Assembly: GCF_051962475.1 (NCBI RefSeq)
Contig: NZ_JBQCCF010000031.1
Location: forward strand, 1-53,586
Source of the DNA: Dyella_A sp051962475
GTDB lineage: Bacteria; Pseudomonadota; Gammaproteobacteria; Xanthomonadales; Rhodanobacteraceae
Direction: 5' to 3'
DNA length: 53,586 nt
Shown: piece after piece, positions 44,110 to 53,586 of the stretch
Layout of the letters: each line of letters starts with the position of its first letter
Position numbering within the stretch: the stretch's first letter is position 1
Made by a program: the position numbers and the translations under genes
The notes under the pieces: generated by a model
What the model was told of the DNA's origin: nothing
Databases searched by the model: none
The model's input: only the letters and a program-made list of their open reading frames with translations

Positions 44110-44186
44110 TGCGGGGTGGAGCAGTCTGGCAGCTCGTCGGGCTCATAACCCGAAGGTCGCAGGTTCGAATCCTGCCCCCGCTACCA
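44110..44186 (+). tRNA. metY: Initiator tRNA-fMet (anticodon CAT)
   Basis: 77 nt with encoded CCA. Initiator hallmarks: unpaired first/72nd bases, and three consecutive G:C pairs (GGG/CCC) in the anticodon stem around loop CTCATAA; anticodon CAT at 44144-44146. The body is very close to E. coli tRNA-fMet. Position 1 is T44110 and position 72 is T44182, giving U1:U72 instead of the usual C1:A72. Location before rimP-nusA-infB matches E. coli metY. Confidence 0.93.
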
Positions 44187-44204
44187 GATCTTTCTTAGAA
44201 CAAG

Positions 44205-44230
44205 AAAGCCTCCTTGTGAGGCTTTTTTGT
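44205..44230 (+). terminator. Intrinsic terminator after the initiator tRNA
   Basis: Stem AAAGCCTC (44205-44212) / GAGGCTTT (44218-44225), loop CTTGT, followed by TTTGTTG. A T-rich stretch (44348-44356) after a weak GC stem at 44332-44347 might form a second attenuator before rimP. The rest of the 44187-44388 spacer holds another small hairpin GGGGCAAATATGCCCC (about 44262-44277). Confidence 0.8.
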
Positions 44231-44388
44231 TGGGCGCAAGGAAGCGTCGCCGAACGGCCCAGGGGCAAATATGCCCCGGCCGCAGGCCCGGAAAGGCTGG
44301 ATGAGCCGGCACATCGGCGTGGTAAGGGAATGGGCCGCTTCGAGCCCTTTTTTTGTTTCTGGCGACTGGAAAAACGATCGGTACCGAT

Positions 44389-44916
44389 ATGGATACCCTG
44401 GCACTGGCACAACGTTTCAGCGAAGTTCTGGCCGATCTGCAGCTGGAATGCCTGGGCGTGGAGTTCTCCCCGTCGCAGGGGCAGAGTACCCTTCGCGTTT
44501 ATCTCGACGTGCTTGACCGGTCGGGCGGGCGCGAAGTGGGTATCGACGATTGCGAGGCGGCCAGCCGCGAGCTGTCGGCGCTGCTCGACGTGGAAGATCC
44601 GGTTCCTGGCCATTACGTGCTGGAAGTGTCGTCTCCGGGCATCGACCGTCCGTTGTTCACCGCCGAGCAGTTCGGGCGCGTGCTCGGGCAGGAGGTGAAG
44701 ATCCTGCTCAAGGCGCCGATCGAAGGGCGTCGCCGTCTGCGCGGCAAGCTGGCGCAGGTGCAGGGCGAGCGGATCGTGCTGGAAGCGGAAGGCAAGACAT
44801 TCGAATTCGACCATGCGGACGTGGACAGCGCACGTGTGGTGCCGGACTGGGTGGCGCTCGGTTACGTGCCGCAGCCCAAGAAGGGTGGCAAGAAGCCGGC
44901 CCCCAAGGCCAACTGA
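44389..44916 (+). CDS. rimP: Ribosome maturation factor RimP
   Basis: Needed for 30S subunit maturation. 175 residues, longer than E. coli (about 150) because of a Lys/Pro-rich tail (PQPKKGGKKPAPKAN). DVEDPVPGHYVLEVSSPGID is the core motif. ATG at 44389 fits the family start (MDTLALAQRF); upstream in-frame codons cross the poly-T stretch. No clear Shine-Dalgarno site. Confidence 0.93.
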   Translation: MDTLALAQRFSEVLADLQLECLGVEFSPSQGQSTLRVYLDVLDRSGGREVGIDDCEAASRELSALLDVEDPVPGHYVLEVSSPGIDRPLFTAEQFGRVLGQEVKILLKAPIEGRRRLRGKLAQVQGERIVLEAEGKTFEFDHADVDSARVVPDWVALGYVPQPKKGGKKPAPKAN

Positions 44917-44969
44917 GACATATCCCTAGCGAGCGGCGCCGGTTTCCGGCGACCTACGGAGTGGTTGCA

Positions 44970-46475
44970 ATGAGCAAAGAACTGTTGCTGGTGGTCGACG
45001 CGGTTGCCAATGAGAAGGGCGTGCCGCGCGAGGTCATTTTCGAGGCCATGGAGGCCGCGCTGGCTTCGGCCGCCAAGAAGCGCTACCCGGACGAGGATCC
45101 GGATATCCGCGTGGAGATCGATCGCCACTCCGGCGAGTACGAGACCTTCCGTCGCTGGGAAATCATCGCCGACGATGGCGAGATGGAGTCGCCGTATTTC
45201 CAGGTGCGCCTGATGGATGCCCTGGACGAGCGTGAAGATGCGCAGGTCGGCGAGTTCGTCGAGCAGCAGATCGAGAACGCCGAGTTCGGCCGCATCGCGG
45301 CGCAGGCGGCCAAGCAAGTGATCGTGCAGCGCGTGCGCGAAGCCGAGCGCCAGCAGGTGGTCGATGCGTTCCGCGACCGCGTGGGCGAGCTGGTGGTGGG
45401 CATCGTCAAGCGCGTCGAGCGCGGCAACATCTATCTGGACCTGGGCAGTAACGCCGAGGCCTTCATCCCGCGCGACAAGACGATTCCGCGCGAGTCGCAC
45501 CGCGTAGGCGACCGCGTGCGCGGTTACCTGTACGAGGTGAAGTCCGAGGTGCGTGGGCCGCAGTTGTTCGTATCGCGTGCCGCGCCGGAGTTCATGATCG
45601 AGCTGTTCAAGCTTGAGGTGCCGGAAGTCGGCCAGGGCCTGGTCGAGATCAAGGGCTGCGCCCGCGATCCGGGCGATCGCGCCAAGATCGCCGTGCTCGC
45701 CCACGACACCCGCACCGATCCGATCGGCGCGTGCATCGGCATGCGCGGCTCGCGCGTGCAGGCGGTGTCCAACGAGCTCAACGGCGAGCGCGTGGACATC
45801 ATCCTGTGGCACGAGAACCAGGCGCAGTTCGTCATCAACGCGATGGCGCCGGCCGAAGTGCAGTCGATCATCATGGACGAGGAAAAGCACTCGATGGACA
45901 TCGCGGTGGCCGAGGACAAGCTGTCCCAGGCGATCGGCCGCGGTGGCCAGAACGTGCGCTTGGCCAGCAAGCTCACCGGCTGGCAGCTCAACGTGATGAC
46001 GCAGGACCAGGTCACCGCCAAGAGCGAGGCCGAGCAGAAGGCGGCGCTGGCGCTGTTCATGGACAAGCTCGAGGTGGACGAGGAAATCGCCAACATCCTC
46101 GTGCAGGAAGGCTTCTCCAGCGTCGAGGAAATCGCCTACGTGCCCAGCGCCGAGCTGCTGGCGGTGGAGGGCTTCGACGAGGACATCGTCGAGGAACTGC
46201 GCGCCCGTGCCCGCGATGCGCTGCTTACCGAGGCGCTGGCGGTGGAAGAGGGTATCGACGAGCACCAGCCCTCCGAGGAGCTGCTGGCGATCGAAGGCAT
46301 GGACGAGGCCACCGCGTATGCGCTGGCGGCCCGCGAAATCAGCACGGTGGACGATCTGGCCGACCTCGCGGTCGACGACCTGATCGATATCGAAGGCATG
46401 GATGAAGAGCGCGCTGCCGCGCTGATCATGGCTGCACGTGCGCCGATGATCGCGCGACTGGAGAAAGGCGGCTAA
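44970..46475 (+). CDS. nusA: Transcription termination/antitermination factor NusA
   Basis: 501 residues. N-terminal RNAP-binding domain (1-125), S1 domain (about 135-200, VGIVKRVERGNIYLDLG), two KH domains (about 200-345, with IGMRGSRVQAV and IGRGGQNVRL), and two acidic C-terminal repeats (about 365-495). CGGAGTGG precedes the ATG at 44970. Links transcription to translation genes downstream. Confidence 0.97.
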   Translation: MSKELLLVVDAVANEKGVPREVIFEAMEAALASAAKKRYPDEDPDIRVEIDRHSGEYETFRRWEIIADDGEMESPYFQVRLMDALDEREDAQVGEFVEQQIENAEFGRIAAQAAKQVIVQRVREAERQQVVDAFRDRVGELVVGIVKRVERGNIYLDLGSNAEAFIPRDKTIPRESHRVGDRVRGYLYEVKSEVRGPQLFVSRAAPEFMIELFKLEVPEVGQGLVEIKGCARDPGDRAKIAVLAHDTRTDPIGACIGMRGSRVQAVSNELNGERVDIILWHENQAQFVINAMAPAEVQSIIMDEEKHSMDIAVAEDKLSQAIGRGGQNVRLASKLTGWQLNVMTQDQVTAKSEAEQKAALALFMDKLEVDEEIANILVQEGFSSVEEIAYVPSAELLAVEGFDEDIVEELRARARDALLTEALAVEEGIDEHQPSEELLAIEGMDEATAYALAAREISTVDDLADLAVDDLIDIEGMDEERAAALIMAARAPMIARLEKGG

Positions 46476-46486
46476 CCGCGAGCGGA

Positions 46487-46529
46487 CGCGCCTTCGGAAG
46501 GGCGCGCCGGGGAGAGCTTCAAGCTCTCC
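46487..46529. other. Tandem hairpins in the nusA-infB spacer
   Basis: First, CGCGCCTT (46487-46494) with AAGGGCGCG (46498-46506), a bulged stem. Second, GGAGAGC (46511-46517) / GCTCTCC (46523-46529), loop TTCAA. Neither is followed by a U tract. Possible RNA processing or pausing sites. Confidence 0.6.
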
Positions 46530-46602
46530 ACCAGGGATGGAGGTGGACGTGCAGGCGAGGCCGCACGGACGATAGGCGCGGGAACGGCGGAGAAAGAACA
46601 CG

Positions 46603-49371
46603 ATGTCGGATGTCACGATCAAACAACTCGCCAAGGTACTTGGCATGCCGGTGGACAAGCTGCTCGGACAGCTTGGCGAGGCAGGCATGAAATTCTCCGA
46701 CCCGGAGCAGGTCATCAGCAGCACCGAAAAGGTGAAGCTGCTGGGCTTTCTGCGTCGCACCCACGGCAAGAACGAGGCTGCGCCGGAAGTCGATGACTCC
46801 GCGCCGCGCCAGATCACGCTCAAGCGCCGCAAGGTCAGCGAGCTCAAGGTCGCTACGCCCGGCGGGCGCGGTGCGCCGTCCAGTGCCAAGACGGTGAACG
46901 TCGAGGTGCGCGCCAAGCGAACCTATGTGAAGCGCAGCGTCATCGCCGAAGAGGCCGGTGTCGACAGCGAGCGCGAGGAGGCCGTGCGCAAGCTCGCCGA
47001 GTCGCAGCAGCAGCGCGAGCACGAGGAGCGCGAGCGCCTCGAGGCGGAACGTCGTCGCGAGGAAGAGGCGCGCCAGCGCGCCGCCGAGGAACAGCATGCC
47101 GCCGACGAGGCGAAGCGTGCGGCCGAGGCTGCCGCCGCGCAGGCCGCCGAGGTTGAAGCGCCGGCTGCCGCCGAGGCGCCGGTCAGCCAGGGCACGGATG
47201 AGCCCGCGCCGGCCCAGGAGCCGGCGCAGGTCGCTCCGTCCATCGGCGGCAGCACCGATCACAGCGCATTCGGCATGATCGTGCCGCGCATCCATGAGCC
47301 ACGTCGCCGCGAGAAGAAGGTCGTGGTGGCCGCCGCTCCGGCGCCCGCGCCGGCCCCGGCTCCTGCCGCGGCGCCGGCCAGCGGCGATGCGGGCAGCCGC
47401 AACGCCAAGGCCAAGCATGGTCGTGATCGCGACGATGCGCCGGGTGGCAAGCGTTTCGCGGGCGGCGAGCTGCATCTGTCCGATGCCGATCGTGCCCGTC
47501 GCTCCAGCAAGCGTGGCAAGCCCGGGCGCGGTGGTCGTGACGCGGTGCGTGGCGGCGCTTCCGCCGCCTCGTCCGGCGGCCCGCACGGCTTCACCCGTCC
47601 CACCGCCGCGGTGGTGCGCGAGGTGGTGGTCGGCGACGCCAACGTCGTCGCCGACCTGGCGCAGAAGATGGCGGTCAAGGGTTCGGAGGTGGTCAAGGCG
47701 CTCTTCAAGATGGGCGTGATGGCCACGATCAACCAGACCATCGACCACGACACCGCGGTGCTGGTGGTCGAGGAACTGGGCCACACCCCGGTGGCCGAGA
47801 GCCAGAACGACGCCGAGGCGGCGCTGGCGGCGCACACCCAGAATGCCGAACTGGAAGGCGAGAAGAGCACGCGTCCGCCGGTGGTCACCATCATGGGCCA
47901 CGTCGACCACGGCAAGACCTCGCTGCTGGATTACATCCGCCGCACCAAGGTCGCGTCGGGCGAGGCCGGTGGCATTACCCAGCACATCGGTGCGTACCAC
48001 GTGGAAACGCCCAAGGGCGTGATCACCTTCCTCGATACCCCGGGCCATGCCGCGTTCACGTCGATGCGCGCCCGCGGCGCGCAGTCGACCGACATCGTGG
48101 TGCTGGTGGTGGCGGCGGACGACGGCGTCATGCCGCAGACCAAGGAAGCCGTGGAGCATGCGCGCGCCGCCAAGGTGCCGCTGATCGTGGCGGTCAACAA
48201 GATGGACAAGTCCGACGCCAACCCGGACCACGTCAAGCAGGGCCTGGGCAATCTGGAAGTGATCCCGGAAGAGTGGGGTGGCGACACGCCGTTCGTGCCG
48301 GTGTCGGCCAAGACCGGCATGGGCATCGACGACCTGCTCGATGCGATCTCGGTGCAGGCCGAGGTGATGGAGCTGAAGGCCGTGAAGGACGGCGCGGCTT
48401 CCGGCGTGGTGATCGAGTCCAGCCTGGATCGCGGTCGCGGTCCGGTGGCGACGGTGCTGGTGCAGCAAGGCACGCTCAAGCGCGGCGACTTCGTGGTCTG
48501 CGGCGTGGAATTCGGCCGCATGCGCGCGCTGGTCGACGAGACCGGCAAGACCGTGCAGGAAGCCGGCCCGTCGATTCCGGTGCAGGTGCTGGGTCTGTCC
48601 GGTGTGCCGGAGTCGGGTGACGATTTCGTGGTGGTGGCCGACGAGCGCCTGGCGCGTGAGGTGGCCGCGGAGCGTGCGCAGAAGCGCCGCGACACCCGCA
48701 TGGTCTCCAAGGCCAACCGCCTCGAGGACATCATGGCGCAGATGGGCCAGGGCGACGTGCAAACGCTCAACATCCTGGTCAAGGCCGACGTGCAGGGCTC
48801 GGTGCAGGCGTTGCGCGAGTCGCTGAGCCAGATCGGCAACGAGAATGTGAAGGTCAACGTGATTTCGGCCGGCGTCGGCGGCATCACCGAGTCCGACGCC
48901 ACGCTGGCTGCGGCCTCCAAGGCGCTGATCATCGGCTTCAACGTGCGTGCCGACGCCTCGGCGCGCAAGGTGATCGACACCTCCGGCCTGGACGTGCGCT
49001 ACTTCTCGATCATCTACGACGTGATCGACCAGGTGAAGCAGGCCGCGTCCGGTCTGCTGGGCATGGAAGTGCGCGAGGAGATCATCGGTCTGGCGCAGGT
49101 GCGCGAGGTGTTCCGCAGCTCCAAGTTCGGCGCGGTGGCCGGCTGCATGGTCACCGAGGGCTCGGTCAAGCGCTCCAAGCCGATCCGCGTGCTGCGCGAC
49201 AACACGGTGGTGTTCGAGGGCGAGCTGGAGTCGCTGCGGCGCTTCAAGGATCTGGTCGACGAAGTGCGCAACGGCATGGAGTGCGGTATCGCCGTGAAGC
49301 AGTACAACGACGTCAAGGTCGGTGACCAGATCGAGTGCTTCGAGCGCATCGAGGTGGCCCGCACGCTGTAA
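46603..49371 (+). CDS. infB: Translation initiation factor IF-2
   Basis: 922-residue GTPase that brings fMet-tRNA to the 30S subunit; slightly longer than E. coli (890). IF2 N-terminal domain (1-50), then a long Ala/Pro/Glu/Arg-rich disordered linker (about 70-330). G domain with G1 GHVDHGKT at 432-439, DTPGH (G3) and NKMD (G4). Then domains II-IV with the C-terminal fMet-binding part. GGAG at 46589-46592. Shorter isoforms from internal starts are possible. Confidence 0.97.
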   Translation: MSDVTIKQLAKVLGMPVDKLLGQLGEAGMKFSDPEQVISSTEKVKLLGFLRRTHGKNEAAPEVDDSAPRQITLKRRKVSELKVATPGGRGAPSSAKTVNVEVRAKRTYVKRSVIAEEAGVDSEREEAVRKLAESQQQREHEERERLEAERRREEEARQRAAEEQHAADEAKRAAEAAAAQAAEVEAPAAAEAPVSQGTDEPAPAQEPAQVAPSIGGSTDHSAFGMIVPRIHEPRRREKKVVVAAAPAPAPAPAPAAAPASGDAGSRNAKAKHGRDRDDAPGGKRFAGGELHLSDADRARRSSKRGKPGRGGRDAVRGGASAASSGGPHGFTRPTAAVVREVVVGDANVVADLAQKMAVKGSEVVKALFKMGVMATINQTIDHDTAVLVVEELGHTPVAESQNDAEAALAAHTQNAELEGEKSTRPPVVTIMGHVDHGKTSLLDYIRRTKVASGEAGGITQHIGAYHVETPKGVITFLDTPGHAAFTSMRARGAQSTDIVVLVVAADDGVMPQTKEAVEHARAAKVPLIVAVNKMDKSDANPDHVKQGLGNLEVIPEEWGGDTPFVPVSAKTGMGIDDLLDAISVQAEVMELKAVKDGAASGVVIESSLDRGRGPVATVLVQQGTLKRGDFVVCGVEFGRMRALVDETGKTVQEAGPSIPVQVLGLSGVPESGDDFVVVADERLAREVAAERAQKRRDTRMVSKANRLEDIMAQMGQGDVQTLNILVKADVQGSVQALRESLSQIGNENVKVNVISAGVGGITESDATLAAASKALIIGFNVRADASARKVIDTSGLDVRYFSIIYDVIDQVKQAASGLLGMEVREEIIGLAQVREVFRSSKFGAVAGCMVTEGSVKRSKPIRVLRDNTVVFEGELESLRRFKDLVDEVRNGMECGIAVKQYNDVKVGDQIECFERIEVARTL

Positions 49372-49422
49372 CGGCGCGCCGGTGCGGTTCGCCTTCGGGC
49401 GACCCTCCGTCGCCCGCTCCGG

Positions 49423-49450
49423 AGCCCGGGCAGTCTCTGTCCGGGCTTCT
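49423..49450 (+). terminator. Possible weak terminator or attenuator before rbfA
   Basis: Stem AGCCCGG (49423-49429) / CCGGGCT (49441-49447) with an 11-nt loop, followed by TCTTGTTTCT. A UUCG hairpin TCGCC-TTCG-GGCGA lies just upstream (49389-49402). rbfA may still be read through. Confidence 0.55.
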
Positions 49451-49522
49451 TGTTTCTGGTTTGCTTCGACGTGGCCGTCATGCGCGCGTCCTTCGCCGGC
49501 AAGGCGATTCCAAGGAGGCCTC

Positions 49523-49918
49523 ATGCCCTCACGCGATTTCAAACGTACCGACCGTGTTGGCGCCGAGCTGCGCCGCGAGCTCGGATTGCTGGTGCACGCC
49601 GCGGTGCGCGATCACGCGCTGCCGTCGGTGAGCGTGTCCGATGTGGAAATCACCCGCGACATGGACTGGGCGACGGTGTGGATCACCGCGCTGCAGGCCG
49701 ATCAGGCGCCGACGGCGCTGAAGGCGCTGAAGGATCTCACCGGCGAATTCCGCCGTTCGCTCGCCCGCGGCATGCGGCTGCGCCGGGTGCCCGAGCTGCG
49801 TTTCAAGTACGACGATTCGGTGGACAAGGGTGAGCGCATCGAGACCCTGCTGCGCCAGGATCCACCGCCCGCAGCCGCCATCGACCCGACCGATCAAGAC
49901 GAGCCCGCTGAGGACTGA
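49523..49918 (+). CDS. rbfA: 30S ribosome-binding factor RbfA
   Basis: 131 residues, KH-like fold, needed for 16S rRNA maturation and cold growth. RTDRVGAELRRELGLLVHAAV and FRRSLARGMRLRRVPELRFKYD are conserved. Near-perfect Shine-Dalgarno AAGGAGG (49512-49518). Stop overlaps truB by TGATG. Confidence 0.96.
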   Translation: MPSRDFKRTDRVGAELRRELGLLVHAAVRDHALPSVSVSDVEITRDMDWATVWITALQADQAPTALKALKDLTGEFRRSLARGMRLRRVPELRFKYDDSVDKGERIETLLRQDPPPAAAIDPTDQDEPAED

Positions 49919-50883
49919 TGGGGCGTATCGTTTTCCGGAACCTGCACGGGCTGGTCCTGCTCGACAAGCCGCTGGGCCTTAGCTCCAACCAAGCCCTGCA
50001 GGCGGTGCGCCGGCTGTTCCGGGCCGCCAAGGGCGGACATACCGGCGCGCTCGATCCGTTGGCCACGGGGTTGCTGCCACTGTGCTTCGGCGAGGCGACG
50101 AAGCTGGCCGGCCACCTGCTGGGCTCACGCAAAGCCTACGCGGCCACCTGCCAGCTGGGTGTCACCACGACCACCGGCGACCGGGAAGGCGAGGTAGTGA
50201 CTCGGCGGGCCGTGCCGGCGCTGGACGCGGCACGCATCGAGGCCGCGCTGGCCCCGCTGCGTGGGCGCATCCGGCAGGTGCCGCCGGCCTATTCGGCGAT
50301 CAAGCAGGGCGGCGAGCCGCTGTATCTGAAAGCCCGTCGCGGCGAGGCGGTCGAGGTGCCCGCCCGCGAAGTGGAGATTCACCGGCTCGAGCTCATCGGG
50401 CGGGTGGGCGACGAGTTGCAGCTGGAAGTCGAGTGCGGTTCGGGCACCTACATCCGCAGCCTGGCGGTGGATCTGGGCGAAGCCCTGGGTTGCGGCGCGC
50501 ACCTGGTGTCGCTGCGGCGCCTGTGGGTGGAGCCGTTCCGCGATCCGGCCATGGTCACCTTGGCCCAGGTCGAGGCGGCTGCGGCGGAAGGGGATCAAGC
50601 ATTGCTGACGTTGATGCGCCCGGTCGCCGAGGGCCTGGCCCATCTGCCTGCCGTGCATCTGGATCCGACCCAGAGCCAGGCCGTGGCGCAGGGGCGGCGC
50701 GTGGCGGTCGAATCCGCGCAGACGCCCGTCGGACCATGTGCGGTGTTTGCCGCCGATGGCGCCCTGCTGGCCTTGGGGGAGCGCGATGCACAGGCCCAGT
50801 TGCGCGTGGTGCGGGGTTTCAACCTGCCGCCGCCGGACCAGGCGCGTGAGCCCGCCGCGGGCATCCAGGTGACGCCGGGATGA
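49918..50883 (+). CDS. truB: tRNA pseudouridine(55) synthase TruB
   Basis: Makes pseudouridine 55 in the tRNA T-loop. 321 residues. Catalytic Asp46 in GHTGALDPLATGLLP; KPLGLSSNQALQ and VPPAYSAIKQGG follow. C-terminal PUA-like part from about 245. Translationally coupled to rbfA. Confidence 0.96.
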   Translation: MGRIVFRNLHGLVLLDKPLGLSSNQALQAVRRLFRAAKGGHTGALDPLATGLLPLCFGEATKLAGHLLGSRKAYAATCQLGVTTTTGDREGEVVTRRAVPALDAARIEAALAPLRGRIRQVPPAYSAIKQGGEPLYLKARRGEAVEVPAREVEIHRLELIGRVGDELQLEVECGSGTYIRSLAVDLGEALGCGAHLVSLRRLWVEPFRDPAMVTLAQVEAAAAEGDQALLTLMRPVAEGLAHLPAVHLDPTQSQAVAQGRRVAVESAQTPVGPCAVFAADGALLALGERDAQAQLRVVRGFNLPPPDQAREPAAGIQVTPG

Positions 50884-50888
50884 CGGTC

Positions 50889-50918
50889 TTGTTGTGGCGC
50901 GGCTCCCGTCGCTACAAT
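50889..50918 (+). promoter_or_regulatory. Predicted sigma-70 promoter for rpsO
   Basis: TTGTTG (50889-50894), 18-nt spacer, TACAAT (50913-50918). Start about 50925, giving a 100-nt leader that contains the long hairpin. Confidence 0.75.
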
Positions 50919-50952
50919 AAGGAGCTTGATTTACCCGTTTCATTCAACCAGT

Positions 50953-50998
50953 CGAAGCTTGCGCAACGTCATCGCGCGGTGACGTTGCGCAAGCTTCG
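50953..50998. other. Perfect 19-bp hairpin in the rpsO leader
   Basis: CGAAGCTTGCGCAACGTCA (50953-50971) and its exact reverse complement TGACGTTGCGCAAGCTTCG (50980-50998), with loop TCGCGCGG. The loop can add C:G and U:G pairs, leaving GCGC at the tip. It lies 26 nt before the rpsO ATG. Only CATTCGCTTTTA follows, not a real U tract, so a simple terminator is unlikely. A double-stranded RNase III target or autoregulatory element is possible. Confidence 0.9.
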
Positions 50999-51024
50999 CA
51001 TTCGCTTTTAAGGAAGAGATACTC

Positions 51025-51294
51025 ATGTCCCTCACCGCAGAACAGACCGGCAAGATCATTGCTGATTTCGGCCGCGTGCCGAACGACACCGGTTCGCCGG
51101 AAGTGCAGGTTGCCCTGCTTTCCGCCCGCATCGACCACCTCACCGGCCACTTCAAGACCCACAAGCAGGATCACCACTCGCGTCGTGGTCTGCTGCAGCT
51201 GGTCAACCGCCGCAAGAGCCTGCTCGCCTACCTGAAGGATCGCGACCTGGCCCGTTATCAGAGCCTGATCGAGCGCCTCGGCCTGCGCCGCTAA
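51025..51294 (+). CDS. rpsO: 30S ribosomal protein S15
   Basis: 89 residues, binds 16S rRNA central domain. TGSPEVQVALLSARIDHLTG and HSRRGLLQLVNRRKSLLAYL are family hallmarks. AAGGAAGAG at 51010-51018. pnp follows after 21 nt without a hairpin between. Confidence 0.98.
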   Translation: MSLTAEQTGKIIADFGRVPNDTGSPEVQVALLSARIDHLTGHFKTHKQDHHSRRGLLQLVNRRKSLLAYLKDRDLARYQSLIERLGLRR

Positions 51295-51315
51295 TCCGAC
51301 AAGGACACATATCAC

Positions 51316-53418
<2,103 letters not shown>

Positions 53419-53442
53419 TCCACTCGCGCCGATGCACACAAA

Positions 53443-53467
53443 AAAAGCGGGCCGCCGGCCCGCTTTT
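53443..53467. terminator. Bidirectional intrinsic terminator after pnp
   Basis: Stem AAAAGCGGGCC (53443-53453) / GGCCCGCTTTT (53457-53467), loop GCC. Works for pnp on the plus strand and the gene at the right edge on the minus strand. Confidence 0.95.
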
Positions 53468-53469
53468 GT

Positions 53470-53586
53470 TCACGCCATCTCGATCTCGCTCGATTGCATG
53501 CGCTTCACTCCGGCTTTCTCCATCTCCTTCCACGCCGCGGCCAGGGAGCCGTTCAAATCGATCCCGCGCGACGCATCTTCGATCAC
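53470..53586 (-). CDS. pncA: Nicotinamidase, C-terminal end only (partial)
   Basis: The last 38 codons of a minus-strand gene cut by the window edge. The visible residues VIEDASRGIDLNGSLAAAW followed by a helix and MQSSEIEMA match the C-terminus of PncA-type isochorismatase-fold enzymes, which turn nicotinamide into nicotinate for NAD salvage. The catalytic Asp-Lys-Cys are outside the window. Assigned from this short piece only. Confidence 0.65.
   Translation of the reverse strand: MIEDASRGIDLNGSLAAAWKEMEKAGVKRMQSSEIEMA

Noticed and set aside
44110..44186. Elongator tRNA-Met or tRNA-Ile2 reading of the CAT anticodon
   Set aside because: The unpaired 1:72 bases and three G:C pairs in the anticodon stem are initiator features.
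46519..49542. 1,007-codon open frame on the minus strand opposite infB
   Set aside because: Same shadow effect. No start signal, no motif, and it covers a universally conserved gene.
50953..50998. rpsO leader hairpin as a MITE or insertion remnant
   Set aside because: No target-site duplication is seen (flanks CAGT and CATT), and no second copy was noticed in the window.

Overview
The window is a GC-rich chromosomal segment from a gammaproteobacterium of the Xanthomonadales (Lysobacterales). The best guess is Rhodanobacteraceae (Rhodanobacter/Dyella/Luteibacter type). This rests on the gene order ffs-dnaX-ybaB-recR, the fab cluster running on into pabB/pabC-mltG-tmk-holB, a pilZ of the Xanthomonas XAC1133 type, a 14-gene nuo operon, and initiator tRNA-rimP-nusA-infB-rbfA-truB-rpsO-pnp. 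The assignment comes from recognised protein signatures and synteny, not from a database search. Almost the whole window is core genome. I see no phage, insertion sequence, CRISPR array or defence island.

Layout. 1-5.6 kb: a small GIY-YIG protein, an unusually long stand-alone histidine ammonia-lyase-like enzyme, a DUF6165 protein, a REP/REPIN-type inverted repeat, and an LPS-core group (GT9 glycosyltransferase, divergent Kdo kinase, and a metallo-beta-lactamase-fold hydrolase overlapping the kinase by ATGA). 5.7-9.8 kb: tRNA-Ser(GGA), 4.5S SRP RNA, dnaX, ybaB, recR, a GNAT acetyltransferase and hinT, ending at a bidirectional terminator. 9.8-14.4 kb, minus strand: moxR-DUF58-transglutaminase (TgpA-like)-slp lipoprotein. 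14.4-17.1 kb: an ArnT/PMT-like membrane glycosyltransferase, convergent with a YceF-type Maf gene and a small membrane protein gene.

17.2-29.1 kb: yceD-rpmF, then fabH-fabD-fabG-acpP-fabF (type II fatty acid synthesis), pabB-pabC (p-aminobenzoate for folate), mltG, tmk and holB in a chain of 1-4 nt overlaps, then an LmbE/PIG-L deacetylase and pilZ. plsX, which lies between rpmF and fabH in Escherichia coli, is absent. 29.1-44.0 kb: nuoA-N, encoding respiratory complex I, behind an extended -10 promoter and a structured leader of about 157 nt.

44.0-53.5 kb: initiator tRNA (with an unusual U1:U72 end), rimP, nusA, infB, rbfA, truB, rpsO and pnp, a translation and RNA-metabolism super-operon broken up by several RNA hairpins, including a perfect 19-bp stem just before rpsO. 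The right edge cuts a minus-strand nicotinamidase gene (pncA).

No gene-free stretch exceeds 300 bases. The longest are the nuoA leader (29092-29348), the ffs-dnaX spacer (6004-6240), the acpP-fabF spacer (21401-21615) and the fabG-acpP spacer (20955-21160), each described below. Bases 1-140, before the first gene, show nothing I can identify beyond the ribosome binding site. I did not find a convincing undescribed multi-gene system. The most interesting items are local: the enlarged ammonia-lyase, the Lys-less PabB, the near-leaderless yceD promoter, the initiator tRNA end, and the rpsO leader hairpin.
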